The translations under genes and the position numbers were made by a program. 64,000 nucleotides of DNA, from assembly GCA_900317405.1 (NCBI GenBank), contig ONGP01000007.1:25590-89589 (forward strand), written 5' to 3'. The DNA is from an uncultured Prevotella sp. (lineage in GTDB: Bacteria; Bacteroidota; Bacteroidia; Bacteroidales; Bacteroidaceae). The notes beneath the pieces are model-generated. The model was not told the DNA's origin. It worked only from the letters and a program-made list of their open reading frames with translations, and did no database searches. Shown piece by piece: positions 28,113 through 35,925 of the stretch (position 1 is its first letter; each line of letters starts with the position of its first letter).

Positions 28113-28622
28113 TTACTTCAGGTGGCTGTTCAGTTCGGCTAGCAAGTTTTCTTGGCTCATCGTGAGGTAGTCGGTCAGTATACCGTCAATATAAGCCCTA
28201 CGAAGTTTATTCTTATTTCGCGAAGCCTCTTTGTACACAGGATACACACACTTGCGTAGCTTTGTAATCTGCGCATCCTTAAACTCGGCTATCTCATCCC
28301 ATCTGATGACGTTGTAGCCACAATATGGTGAGAATATGTGCAACTCGCTATTGGTGATAACTATGGCTGGCTTATTTAGCAGGCATAGATTGTAATACCT
28401 TACACCAAAGAAATACAACGCATTCAGTCCCAATGGCAGAAAAATAACAGCTGCAACAAACACCAACGAGTACCACAACCAATCGGGCGCTGAAATCGTA
28501 GTGTTAAAAGTTGATGGACTGATGGCTATAGCTGTAATCACAGCGCCAAAAACGGTCGCCAAAATACATGTAACCGCATCCCACGCAGCCATAAAAATAT
28601 GTCGCTTTTCGTATATCTCCAT
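28113..28622 (-). CDS. Two-helix membrane protein, STM3941-like
   Basis: 169 residues. Two transmembrane segments (about 11-35 and 47-72) near the N-terminus are followed by a soluble part with the pattern NKPAIVITNSELHIFSPYCGYNVIRWDEIAEFK, in line with the PH-like domain of the STM3941 family. Family members are mostly uncharacterised membrane proteins. It stands alone on the reverse strand with a good promoter and converges on the barrel gene; codon use looks like the neighbours. Confidence 0.75.
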   Translation of the reverse strand: MEIYEKRHIFMAAWDAVTCILATVFGAVITAIAISPSTFNTTISAPDWLWYSLVFVAAVIFLPLGLNALYFFGVRYYNLCLLNKPAIVITNSELHIFSPYCGYNVIRWDEIAEFKDAQITKLRKCVYPVYKEASRNKNKLRRAYIDGILTDYLTMSQENLLAELNSHLK

Positions 28623-28674
28623 ATCGATTGTTCCTTGCTAATTATTATAAGTTTATGATCCAAATTTCCGCCTG

Positions 28675-28706
28675 CAAAGGTAGTGCATTTCCATTAATCC
28701 ACCAAA
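28675..28706 (-). promoter_or_regulatory. Promoter of the STM3941-like gene
   Basis: On the reverse strand TTTG (28706-28703), 20 bp, TACCTTTG (28682-28675), with a leader of about 50 nt. Confidence 0.65.
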
Positions 28707-28953
28707 CGATTCGCAGAAAATCCACCTGTCATTTCTTGCGTCCTTTCAGTAGCAAGCGGCAAGCCGAGCGGTCATTTTTGTCACTTGGGGTAAATTTTCT
28801 TTATATTATGATGGCGTTATAAAAGAAGATGGACTAGATTTTCTTGCAAATATTAATGCTAACAATTGCTAGATTTAATGGTAGCAATAGTAGGTATTAA
28901 TAGTGTCGGAATCAGCGATTTTGAAGGAATTTTACAAGGTGGTACTTATCTGG

Positions 28954-29011
28954 GAGATTGCCGTAACTTATCGATGAGATATCCGTAACATATCTGGTGG
29001 ATAGATTACGG
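28954..29011 (+). repeat. Iteron-like repeats containing CCGTAAC
   Basis: GAGATTGCCGTAACTTATC (28954-28972) and GAGATATCCGTAACATATC (28976-28994) are direct repeats with a 22-bp period (15 of 19 identical). A third, inverted partial copy (GATAGATTACGGG) follows at about 28999-29011. Spacing near two helical turns fits binding of a multimeric protein. Confidence 0.45.
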
Positions 29012-29200
29012 GTATGTTTTTGCTGCCACGTGAGAGAAATTTTTCTCCCTCACGAGGGAAATAATTTTTCTGCGTGGGGCGCACTTTACGATTGGCGGCA
29101 CTGATGTAAGCTACTACGTGTAGACGTTTTTATGAGTGTTTGCGGTGTGGTGAAATAGTATTACATTTGTATATGCTAACAAATCATTCGTGTAGTCGAT

Positions 29201-29362
29201 GCGTTGCAAGCGTTGCCGTTGCAACGTTGCAATAAGGACTATCCTACCTATTAGAGGGAATGTATATCGGATATATATTACCGGATTATGATAAATAGAA
29301 ATTAATAAATAATAGTTATTATACACCTTAATGCAACGTTGCAACGGCAACGTTTGCAACGT
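29201..29362. repeat. Near-perfect 32-bp inverted repeat around 98 bp of AT-rich DNA
   Basis: The arms 29201-29232 and 29331-29362 match in 29 of 32 positions when one is reverse-complemented, and each is built from the self-complementary unit GTTGCAAC and CGTTGC variants. The 98 bp between carries no gene. No target-site duplication is evident. It could be a small non-autonomous mobile element, a protein-binding array or a cruciform-forming site. Confidence 0.7.
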
Positions 29363-29376
29363 TTCTGGGCAAGACG

Positions 29377-29408
29377 TTTGGTGGTCTCAGAAAAAAGCAG
29401 TAACTTTG
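29377..29408 (+). promoter_or_regulatory. Promoter of the 29440-31176 pair
   Basis: TTTG (29377-29380), 20 bp, TAACTTTG (29401-29408); starts 14 bp after the inverted repeat. AGGAG at 29430-29434 is a recognisable ribosome-binding site for ATG 29440. Confidence 0.65.
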
Positions 29409-29439
29409 CAGGCCGAAACGATTAACAATAGGAGAGAGT

Positions 29440-30267
29440 ATGCAATACAAAATAGAATCATTGGAGCAACTAGACCAGCTGTTGGCCGACCCTCAGTTTG
29501 ACATTTGGCGACGCGAGGGACAGACTCCGTTGCAGGCACTGGCTTGGCATCTGATTACGCACAAGCCATTCGACATCGCTGTCATATTAAAAGGTACGTG
29601 TGCAGGTGAAGATACCGTAGTATGCCAACCTCATTGGGATGATGACGACTTTACTGAGCAGATATACAAGATGTATGGTCCAATGTTCTTGCTCGACAAT
29701 AAAGAGTTAAGAACTTGGCTTGAAACCACCAGTTTAGAAAACGTTGCAGCCTGGGTGGCTTATATCGTACGACGTGTGGAGCTCAATAAAATATCCAACT
29801 ACTACGATGCTGCACAGGACTTTTATGCTGACAGCTGGTATGAGTGGGACGACTACGAGAGCGGTAAGAAGCCCGCTCGCGACTTCGTAAAGAATGTGAT
29901 AGACAAGGTAGACGAGGTGAATGCTCACGTGGCTGATGGTAAGGCGAAAGGTATGACGATGGATGAGATAGTGCTGCACGACGCTATGTGGGGAATTTTG
30001 CCAAAGCACATCGATGAGGAACTTGCTACTATCGCCCGTGAGACATTAAAAGCCGCCATCGATAGTCTGCCTGCCCGCCCATACATTTGGAGCGAGGTTG
30101 GAAAAGAAAACTATGCCCCCGCCATGCTGAAACTGGCTAACGAAAAGTTGACTGATCACGGCTATGACATCAACTATGGCAAAGGTTACTCGATAGAGCA
30201 GGGATATCTGCTGGACTACTTCAGCCGTCTGTATTGGAACGAGGCAGCATCAAAACCTGAGGATTAA
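29440..30267 (+). CDS. Unrecognised cytoplasmic protein
   Basis: 275 residues, no signal peptide or membrane segment. It is acidic and rich in Trp and Tyr (WYEWDDYESGKKPARDFV, SEVGKENYAPAMLKLANEK). The N-terminus reads like a short helical repeat region (LDQLLADPQFDIWRREGQTPLQALAWHLI). I do not recognise a family. It has its own promoter and ribosome-binding site and is followed 30 bp later by a second unrecognised gene, so they probably work together. Its position beside repeats and a DUF3987 gene marks it as accessory. Confidence 0.6.
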   Translation: MQYKIESLEQLDQLLADPQFDIWRREGQTPLQALAWHLITHKPFDIAVILKGTCAGEDTVVCQPHWDDDDFTEQIYKMYGPMFLLDNKELRTWLETTSLENVAAWVAYIVRRVELNKISNYYDAAQDFYADSWYEWDDYESGKKPARDFVKNVIDKVDEVNAHVADGKAKGMTMDEIVLHDAMWGILPKHIDEELATIARETLKAAIDSLPARPYIWSEVGKENYAPAMLKLANEKLTDHGYDINYGKGYSIEQGYLLDYFSRLYWNEAASKPED

Positions 30268-30297
30268 CAAACACACACAAGGAAAGGTAAAAGGATA

Positions 30298-31176
30298 ATG
30301 AGAGATAGATACGAAGAAGATTTCGAAGCGCCATATAGCTCTTCGGCCAGGCATTATGCTAAAATGAGCGATCAGGAGATGGACAAATTGTTTTATCTCA
30401 ACGCCATACGTAGCAAACTCTTCGATACAATGAAGCAGGTGTACAGCACTACGTGGCAGGTAAACGAAAGCACTCTGCTGTATGCCAATGACAACCAACG
30501 TGCACAATGGATGTTTGCAAGCAAGATGCTGTCTGTATACGGTCAGTCTATTCCGCAGGTAAAGCATCTTTTGAACTCAGTACGCCCAGAGATGCAAGAA
30601 CAGGAATTGATAGACAAGCGAGTAGATCTTATCATGAAACTGGTTGGTACAAAAATTGGCCAACATTGGATGAATAATTTCGATCAGGAGGATGGATGGA
30701 AATACGTGGCACAAAACCTGTATGGCGAAGCCAATCAGTTGAAGTCGGATGAGGTGGATTCGTTTCTGTTGACGATAGATCAGATTTCGATTATCAACGA
30801 CCTGCTGCAGGGGCGTGGCAGCAAATACAGACTGGGCTACAACACCAACAATGCTAAGTCGGTAGAAACTATCAAGCATCACAGCAATAAAGAATATGTC
30901 GACAAGGCAGCAAAGATTCTTGTTGAGTTGCATCGCTATATCGACAAGGCCAAGAAACCTAAGGGAGCATCGTTGCCAGTAAGAGTATTGCTAGACTTGA
31001 AGATTCTGAGAGAGCGACTGCCGTGGACTTTCATCAAGCAAGAGTTTGGCGACCATAATAATAACGAATCAAGCTATAACGAGTATACCAATATAGAGTC
31101 TACTGATCTGCACCCGTATAAGGGCGACCATAATTATACTCTGATGTTGGCTGATTTCAAGAAAGATTTTAAATAA
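30298..31176 (+). CDS. Unrecognised helical protein
   Basis: 292 residues, soluble, mostly alpha-helical by composition, with a basic middle part (RGSKYRLGYNTNNAKSVETIKHH) and KKPKGASLPVRVLLDLKILRERLPW near residue 220. No known domain or catalytic motif. The strongly basic stretches would suit nucleic-acid binding but this is speculation. Second gene of a two-gene unit, followed by a perfect 11-bp hairpin. Confidence 0.6.
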   Translation: MRDRYEEDFEAPYSSSARHYAKMSDQEMDKLFYLNAIRSKLFDTMKQVYSTTWQVNESTLLYANDNQRAQWMFASKMLSVYGQSIPQVKHLLNSVRPEMQEQELIDKRVDLIMKLVGTKIGQHWMNNFDQEDGWKYVAQNLYGEANQLKSDEVDSFLLTIDQISIINDLLQGRGSKYRLGYNTNNAKSVETIKHHSNKEYVDKAAKILVELHRYIDKAKKPKGASLPVRVLLDLKILRERLPWTFIKQEFGDHNNNESSYNEYTNIESTDLHPYKGDHNYTLMLADFKKDFK

Positions 31177-31189
31177 TCAGACCGAGTGT

Positions 31190-31217
31190 GCGACCGAAAA
31201 TGTTTGTTTTCGGTCGC
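31190..31217 (+). terminator. Hairpin after the 29440-31176 pair
   Basis: GCGACCGAAAA (31190-31200), loop TGTTTG, TTTTCGGTCGC (31207-31217): a perfect 11-bp stem. There is no T run after it, but the A/T part of the stem may act the same way. Related sequence (CGGCCGAAAATCGGTC) recurs at about 31222-31237. Confidence 0.6.
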
Positions 31218-31295
31218 CAAACGGCCGAAAATCGGTCATTCGCAGAAACACCTAGACCGCTTCCGGTAAAAATGAAATTGCATTATTTTTATTAC

Positions 31296-31303
31296 TAATT
31301 TTG
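31296..31303 (+). promoter_or_regulatory. -7 box upstream of the DUF3987 gene
   Basis: TAATTTTG, 67 bp before ATG 31371. No good -33 element. Confidence 0.4.
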
Positions 31304-31370
31304 CACTCGCTAAGGTCAAACGAGGGCACAGTGCCTGGGAGGCCTAATCGAAGCTAATTAATAATAATAT

Positions 31371-33683
31371 ATGAAAAGAATTTTTATTGTGAACGGAAAA
31401 AAGATGGCTGAGACCATCAACTCGAAGGAGGAGTACTTTAACTTGCGTAACTCTGCTGAGAATCGCAGCAATCTGGCTATGGCTCGACAGGGCGATGAGA
31501 AGGCCAAGCATAAGCTGGTACAGATAGCCTACAACGATCTTATGCCTGATGGCAAGGTGGAAGGGGCTTGTCATCCCAGCTCGATGTTTGCCTACGACGT
31601 GGACTGTGCAAGCCTGGACGAGAGCAATCGTATCGCCAAGAAGATGCTTGAGATGAAGGCAGAGATAGGTCTGCTTGAGATGAGTCGCTCAGCACGATAC
31701 GGTCTGCACTTGGTGCTTCGTCGAGAGATGGGCAAGACCATCCTTGAGAATCAGGTACGCGTGTCGATGCTCACACAGACCGAGATGGACACCCAAGCTC
31801 ACGATTTGGGTCGCGTGATGTTTACCACCACAGCCGATGCTGACGAGCTGCTTTATCTGGACGATGCCATCTTCACAGAGACAATGACCATCGAGCAGAG
31901 CGAAGAGGAGTACAAGACTCTGAAGGAGCGCGAGAAGAAGAATCAGGAGGATGTACCTGCAGGTGCCAAGAAGGCCAACAAGCATTATCGCCCTTGGGAG
32001 GACAACGGCAACGTTACATCAGAAACCAAGCCCGTGATGGAAGTTTCTATTAATGATGTACCCGCGAAGCCCGACATGCGCTATCTCAAGGTTTTCGATC
32101 TGTTTATGGAAGAGGCTGGACTCTCAGAGAAGTCGTTGCAGATAGAAGGCGTTCGCCACAACTCACTGCTCAGCATTCTCTCGATAGGTGCCAGCCGATT
32201 GATTCCCAAGAGTCAGATGATTGCAATAGTGCGCCATCGCATGCCTGAGTATGCTAACGAGGACGATTGCAAGAAGCTCATTGACGACTTCTACAAGAAG
32301 ACTGATCCTAATGCCGCCCTCACCAAGCGTCAGCGTGAAATTCTGGCCGAGGCATTCAGTGAGCAGGATGACGATATCGAGGACGAAGAGGTAGAACAGG
32401 AGGCTGCAGACAAGAAGCGCTACAAGTTGATAGCCAAGCTTCTGCCCACAGGACTGCGCGAGCCCGTGATGGCCGCACCTAAGGAAATGCAGATGAACAT
32501 ACTCTGTTCTATCATGCCTATCGCAGCAGCCTATGCCGACCAAGTAGAGGTGAAGTATGCCGACGAAAAGACTCAGTATCTGGGACTGATGTCAATCATC
32601 GTAGCACGTCAGGCAGGTGGTAAGTCTGGCTGTAAGGAGGCCGTAGAGTGTTGGATGAAAATCTTGAAGGATGAGTCAGACTCATATCGCCGACAGGAGG
32701 ACGAAATCAAGCAGAAGAACAAGTGTCGCAAGTCTAACGAGCGTGCAGAAGAGATGCCTAAGTTCCCCATCCGCAAGTTGCCTATTACCGTATCTAATTC
32801 TACACTGCTTAAGCGATTCAAGGCTGCACCTGGTCACTGCCTGTTCTCATTCTGTGAAGAGCTCGACACTCTGCTTAAGACCAACTCAGCAGGCAACTGG
32901 AGTGCCAAGTACGACATCTATCGCTACTCGTTTGATCGTGCTGAGTGGGGCCAGGATTACAACAGCGATCAGGCAGAATCGGGCGATGTGCAGGTAATCT
33001 ACAACTGGACCATCTTTGGCACCTACGGCTCGTTCAACAAATGTTTCCAGCGCGACAATGCTGAGAACGGACTTGGTGGTCGTGTGTTAATATCAGAGTT
33101 GCCCGACACCCGCTTTGCCAAGATGCCCAAGTATCGCCCTCTGACTGACGAAGAGCAGGAAGCTGTGCAGCAGGCAGCTCGCCGTCTGAGTGAAATGAAG
33201 GGATTTGTAGATACGCCTCGTCTGCGCAAAGCCATCGCCAAGTGGGTTGAAGAGAAGCGAGTGTTCGCCCTGAAAAACAACGATGAAGTAATGGACAACT
33301 TCCGCCGTCGTGCCGCTGTCATCGGCTTTCGTTGTGGAGTAATCTTCCATCTGCTCTCAGGTGATGAACGCGAATCAAAGGCCTGTGTAGACTTCATGCT
33401 GATGATGGCCGACTACTGTCTGGACACCCAGATGCGACTGCTTGGTAACATGATAGAAAGTCAGCAGGCTCAGAATGCTCCTGCCGAGGTGCGCACCATC
33501 AGCGACAAGACCACCTACGACAAGTTGCCCAAGGAGTTTACCTACGACGATCTGAAGACAGCCAAGGGCCCTGGCTACAGCGACTCCACCTATCGTAGCG
33601 ATGTGAAACGTTGGAGAGACAACGGATTCATCAAAGAACAGGGTGATGGCCGTAACAAAATATTTATAAAGATAGTAGCCTGA
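31371..33683 (+). CDS. BT4734/VirE-N plus DUF3987-type primase-helicase-like protein
   Basis: 770 residues. The first 170 or so (FAYDVDCASLDESNRIAKKML, ARYGLHLVLRR) match the BT4734-like/VirE N-terminal region found fused to primase-helicase proteins. The main body (about 370-690) is DUF3987-like, with a loose P-loop ARQAGGKSGCKE near residue 411 and FSFCEELDTLLKT later in place of a Walker B. The C-terminus (YSDSTYRSDVKRWRDNGFIKE) looks like a winged helix. In Bacteroidetes such genes belong to integrated elements and often sit with HU-like and amidase genes, which are absent here. The protein probably acts in DNA replication of an element or its remnant. Confidence 0.8.
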   Translation: MKRIFIVNGKKMAETINSKEEYFNLRNSAENRSNLAMARQGDEKAKHKLVQIAYNDLMPDGKVEGACHPSSMFAYDVDCASLDESNRIAKKMLEMKAEIGLLEMSRSARYGLHLVLRREMGKTILENQVRVSMLTQTEMDTQAHDLGRVMFTTTADADELLYLDDAIFTETMTIEQSEEEYKTLKEREKKNQEDVPAGAKKANKHYRPWEDNGNVTSETKPVMEVSINDVPAKPDMRYLKVFDLFMEEAGLSEKSLQIEGVRHNSLLSILSIGASRLIPKSQMIAIVRHRMPEYANEDDCKKLIDDFYKKTDPNAALTKRQREILAEAFSEQDDDIEDEEVEQEAADKKRYKLIAKLLPTGLREPVMAAPKEMQMNILCSIMPIAAAYADQVEVKYADEKTQYLGLMSIIVARQAGGKSGCKEAVECWMKILKDESDSYRRQEDEIKQKNKCRKSNERAEEMPKFPIRKLPITVSNSTLLKRFKAAPGHCLFSFCEELDTLLKTNSAGNWSAKYDIYRYSFDRAEWGQDYNSDQAESGDVQVIYNWTIFGTYGSFNKCFQRDNAENGLGGRVLISELPDTRFAKMPKYRPLTDEEQEAVQQAARRLSEMKGFVDTPRLRKAIAKWVEEKRVFALKNNDEVMDNFRRRAAVIGFRCGVIFHLLSGDERESKACVDFMLMMADYCLDTQMRLLGNMIESQQAQNAPAEVRTISDKTTYDKLPKEFTYDDLKTAKGPGYSDSTYRSDVKRWRDNGFIKEQGDGRNKIFIKIVA

Positions 33684-33691
33684 CCTTAACT

Positions 33692-33724
33692 AATGATCCC
33701 CGTCCAAATCGGATGGGGATTATT
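33692..33724 (+). terminator. Terminator after the DUF3987 gene
   Basis: A 14-bp stem (AATGATCCCCGTCC with GGATGGGGATTATT, two G-U pairs) around loop AAATC, followed by AT-rich sequence. Confidence 0.75.
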
Positions 33725-33820
33725 GTTATTTATTCGCTCATAATTCATTCGTTTTCTTGTTGCAAAGATTTGGAAAATTGTTTAAACTCGCAAGCGTTTT
33801 GTATTTTCTTCGTTTTTTTC

Positions 33821-33851
33821 TTGGAAGTTTTGAAAATAATGCTTATATTTG
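33821..33851 (+). promoter_or_regulatory. Promoter of the BspA-like gene
   Basis: TTG (33821-33823), 20 bp, TATATTTG (33844-33851); leader of about 65 nt. Confidence 0.6.
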
Positions 33852-33923
33852 CGCTGTCTATTATAAATATAGATACGTTATAATTAAAAATCCAAGATGT
33901 AAACAATACAAAAATAAATGCTT

Positions 33924-35741
33924 ATGAAGAAACTATTACTTATTTCAATGTTGGCAATACTGCCGATAATTGTAAGTGCCTATGATTTTATGGTGAATGG
34001 CGTGGCCTATAAAGTTCTTTCTCTGGACAATTTAGAGGTCGAAGTAACTGATGGCTTCGTTGCTGACAATGACGGCAAATTGGTAATCCCTGCTACAGTA
34101 GAGTATAAAAACAGAGTGTTTAAGGTATTGGGGATAGGCGATATCAGTATTGGTGCAACGCCGTTGAACTCTATTACCGACTTGACTATAGAGGAAGGTC
34201 CAACTTATATCGGATCTTATGCCTTTTGGTGTCAACGTATAGAAACAATCAGAATTCCCAAATCTATTACCAGCATTAAATCCGCTGCATTTTTAGATAA
34301 CAAGGGCTACCATATGGAAATAACTGGTACGTGGGTGTCTGAACCACCAATCAATCTTATTATTGAGGATGGAGAAGAGATTCTTTCGTATAATGTTGAA
34401 AATCCATTTGCAGATGGACCTTTTAAGAACTGTGAAGCTACCTATGTGTATGTAGGAAGAAATGTTAATGCTGACCTGTTTAAGACCGCTTTACGATCAG
34501 TTGAAACACTTGAGATTGGAGATCAGGTTAAGGAAATAACACCAGAGGCTATTCCAAATAAATACAGCAAACTCTATCGTCTGAAAACCTTAATTATTGG
34601 TAAGGGATTGAAACTTGTGCCATATTGGGAAGAGGGCGACCAGGTCGAAAAAATCTATGTGCGTACTATGACGCCTCAAAATTCATTGGGTTTTGACAGC
34701 GGCACGTTTATTACCGCAACGCTTTATGTGCCCAGAGGATCAAAGGATGCCTACATGAATGCTGATGTTTGGAAAAACTTCTGGACGATTGAGGAGTATG
34801 ATCTGGAGAATCCTGGCGAAGGCCCTAACACAAATGACGATGATGTCAATGAGTTCTATGTTAATGCATTGGGGTATAGAGTTCTGTCGAAGGAGGATAT
34901 GACTTGTGAGGTATTTGATGGTAATTATGGCGGAGAGGTGCATGTACCAGGAGAAGTCACCTATGGCAATAAGACTTACAAAGTACTCGGTATAGGAGAA
35001 AAGGCCCTTTGGGGCAGTAATATCACAGCCCTTTCAATGGATAATTCACTTACGTATATTGGTAATCAGGCATGTGCCATATGTTCAAATCTCAGAAAGG
35101 TAACCATTCCACCTTCTGTTATTAACCTCGGTGAAGGCGCTTTCAGCGGTTGCTCAGAACTAGAGACATTCATCATTGAGGATGGAGACGAAATGCTAGA
35201 ACACAAGTTAAACAATTATTATATCACCACTATTGATTACGATGCTCTTAAAACAGTTTATATAGGACGCAATTTTAGCAAAGATATTTTTTATGGTAGG
35301 TGTTGCAATAATATTACAGACCTTACCATTGGAGACAAAGTAACCACTTTCGAACTTGATTATTTCCCATCTCTACTCAAACTAACCATAGGTAAAGGTC
35401 TGACATCCCTACCATATATGGATACAGGCGATTATTTGAGTCAGATTATAGTAAATGCGACTACACCAATAAGTAGTGGAGGATTCAGCAATCGTACCTA
35501 TCTGCACACTACACTCTATGTTCCTCAAGGCTGTCTTGATGTATATTCCACTACTGAGCCTTGGAGTAACTTCTTGTCTATCCAAGAGTATGATCCTACG
35601 TCGTTAAAGTCGATTACTGCCGAAAAAGACGTCATTGATGCTGTCTACCTATTAAATGGCCGTCAAGTAGCCAGGCTTCAGAAAGGAATAAACATCATTA
35701 AGCTTCGAGACGGACGAACAAGAAAAATAAACGTCAAGTAA
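33924..35741 (+). CDS. BspA-type leucine-rich-repeat surface protein with internal duplication and T9SS-like C-terminus
   Basis: 605 residues from ATG 33924 (ATG 33918 would add two). Signal peptide MKKLLLISMLAILPIIVSAYD. Two homologous modules of about 290 residues follow each other: each opens with a F-x-V-N-x-x-x-Y-x-V-L-S strand (about 20 and 312), has LRR-5 repeats (AIPKSITSIKSAAFL-type and VTIPPSVINLGEGAFSGC) and closes with a TLYVP...W..F..I.EYD block. The last 45 residues (AVYLLNGRQVARLQKGIN) resemble the C-terminal sorting domain of Prevotella secreted proteins. BspA-like proteins mediate adhesion in some species. Single-gene unit. Confidence 0.85.
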   Translation: MKKLLLISMLAILPIIVSAYDFMVNGVAYKVLSLDNLEVEVTDGFVADNDGKLVIPATVEYKNRVFKVLGIGDISIGATPLNSITDLTIEEGPTYIGSYAFWCQRIETIRIPKSITSIKSAAFLDNKGYHMEITGTWVSEPPINLIIEDGEEILSYNVENPFADGPFKNCEATYVYVGRNVNADLFKTALRSVETLEIGDQVKEITPEAIPNKYSKLYRLKTLIIGKGLKLVPYWEEGDQVEKIYVRTMTPQNSLGFDSGTFITATLYVPRGSKDAYMNADVWKNFWTIEEYDLENPGEGPNTNDDDVNEFYVNALGYRVLSKEDMTCEVFDGNYGGEVHVPGEVTYGNKTYKVLGIGEKALWGSNITALSMDNSLTYIGNQACAICSNLRKVTIPPSVINLGEGAFSGCSELETFIIEDGDEMLEHKLNNYYITTIDYDALKTVYIGRNFSKDIFYGRCCNNITDLTIGDKVTTFELDYFPSLLKLTIGKGLTSLPYMDTGDYLSQIIVNATTPISSGGFSNRTYLHTTLYVPQGCLDVYSTTEPWSNFLSIQEYDPTSLKSITAEKDVIDAVYLLNGRQVARLQKGINIIKLRDGRTRKINVK

Positions 35742-35748
35742 GAATAAT

Positions 35749-35780
35749 AGCGAGAGACACTTATGTATCTCTCGCTTTCT
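35749..35780 (+). terminator. Terminator after the BspA-like gene
   Basis: AGCGAGAGA (35749-35757) and TCTCTCGCT (35768-35776), a perfect 9-bp stem with a 10-nt loop, followed by a T-rich stretch. Confidence 0.8.
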
Positions 35781-35782
35781 TT

Positions 35783-35830
35783 TGTCGGGGCTACTGGATT
35801 CGGACCAGCGACCTTTCCCCCAAGACGTGT
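35783..35830 (-). pseudogene. Degenerate 3-prime fragment of a tRNA-Pro-like gene
   Basis: Read on the reverse strand, the segment includes GGTCGCTGGTCCGAATCC and then AGTAGCCCCGACA. This is the T arm, acceptor strand and discriminator base of a tRNA; the T arm stem pairs (GCTGG with CCAGT) and the loop keeps all conserved bases except one (TCCGAAT for TTCGAAT). A partial anticodon-side sequence (CTTGGGGGA) fits tRNA-Pro. The 5-prime half, a proper anticodon stem and a D arm are missing, so it is not functional. Such fragments often mark the far end of an element integrated in a tRNA gene. Confidence 0.6.
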
Positions 35831-35859
35831 ATTTTTCGCAAACATTTTACCTAGATTAC

Positions 35860-35890
35860 TTGCGAATTACATTATTTATATATATATTTG
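35860..35890 (+). promoter_or_regulatory. Promoter of the AsmA-like gene
   Basis: TTG (35860-35862), 20 bp, TATATTTG (35883-35890). Confidence 0.65.
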
Positions 35891-35925
35891 CACAAAAATC
35901 TAGCGAAACAATCTAATTTGTGATC

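Larger units (their letters stand above)
28623..29439. other. Gene-poor stretch of 817 bp with repeats
   Basis: No convincing coding frame on either strand. It holds the promoter of the STM3941-like gene (28675-28706), an AT-rich section, 19-bp direct repeats with a partial inverted copy (28954-29011), short palindromes around 29030-29080 (GTGAGAGAAATTTTTCT and CTCACGAGGG types), the 32-bp inverted repeat pair (29201-29232, 29331-29362) and the promoter of the 29440 gene. The length and repeat content suggest an accessory insertion region. Confidence 0.6.

Noticed and set aside
29114-29359. 81-codon reverse frame spanning the inverted repeat
   Set aside because: It is made mostly of repeat and AT-rich DNA and has no ribosome-binding site or family resemblance.
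28623-29439. Insertion sequence in the gene-poor stretch
   Set aside because: No transposase frame, and no target duplication at the inverted repeats.
35783-35830. Functional tRNA gene
   Set aside because: The D arm, proper anticodon stem and 5-prime acceptor strand are missing.
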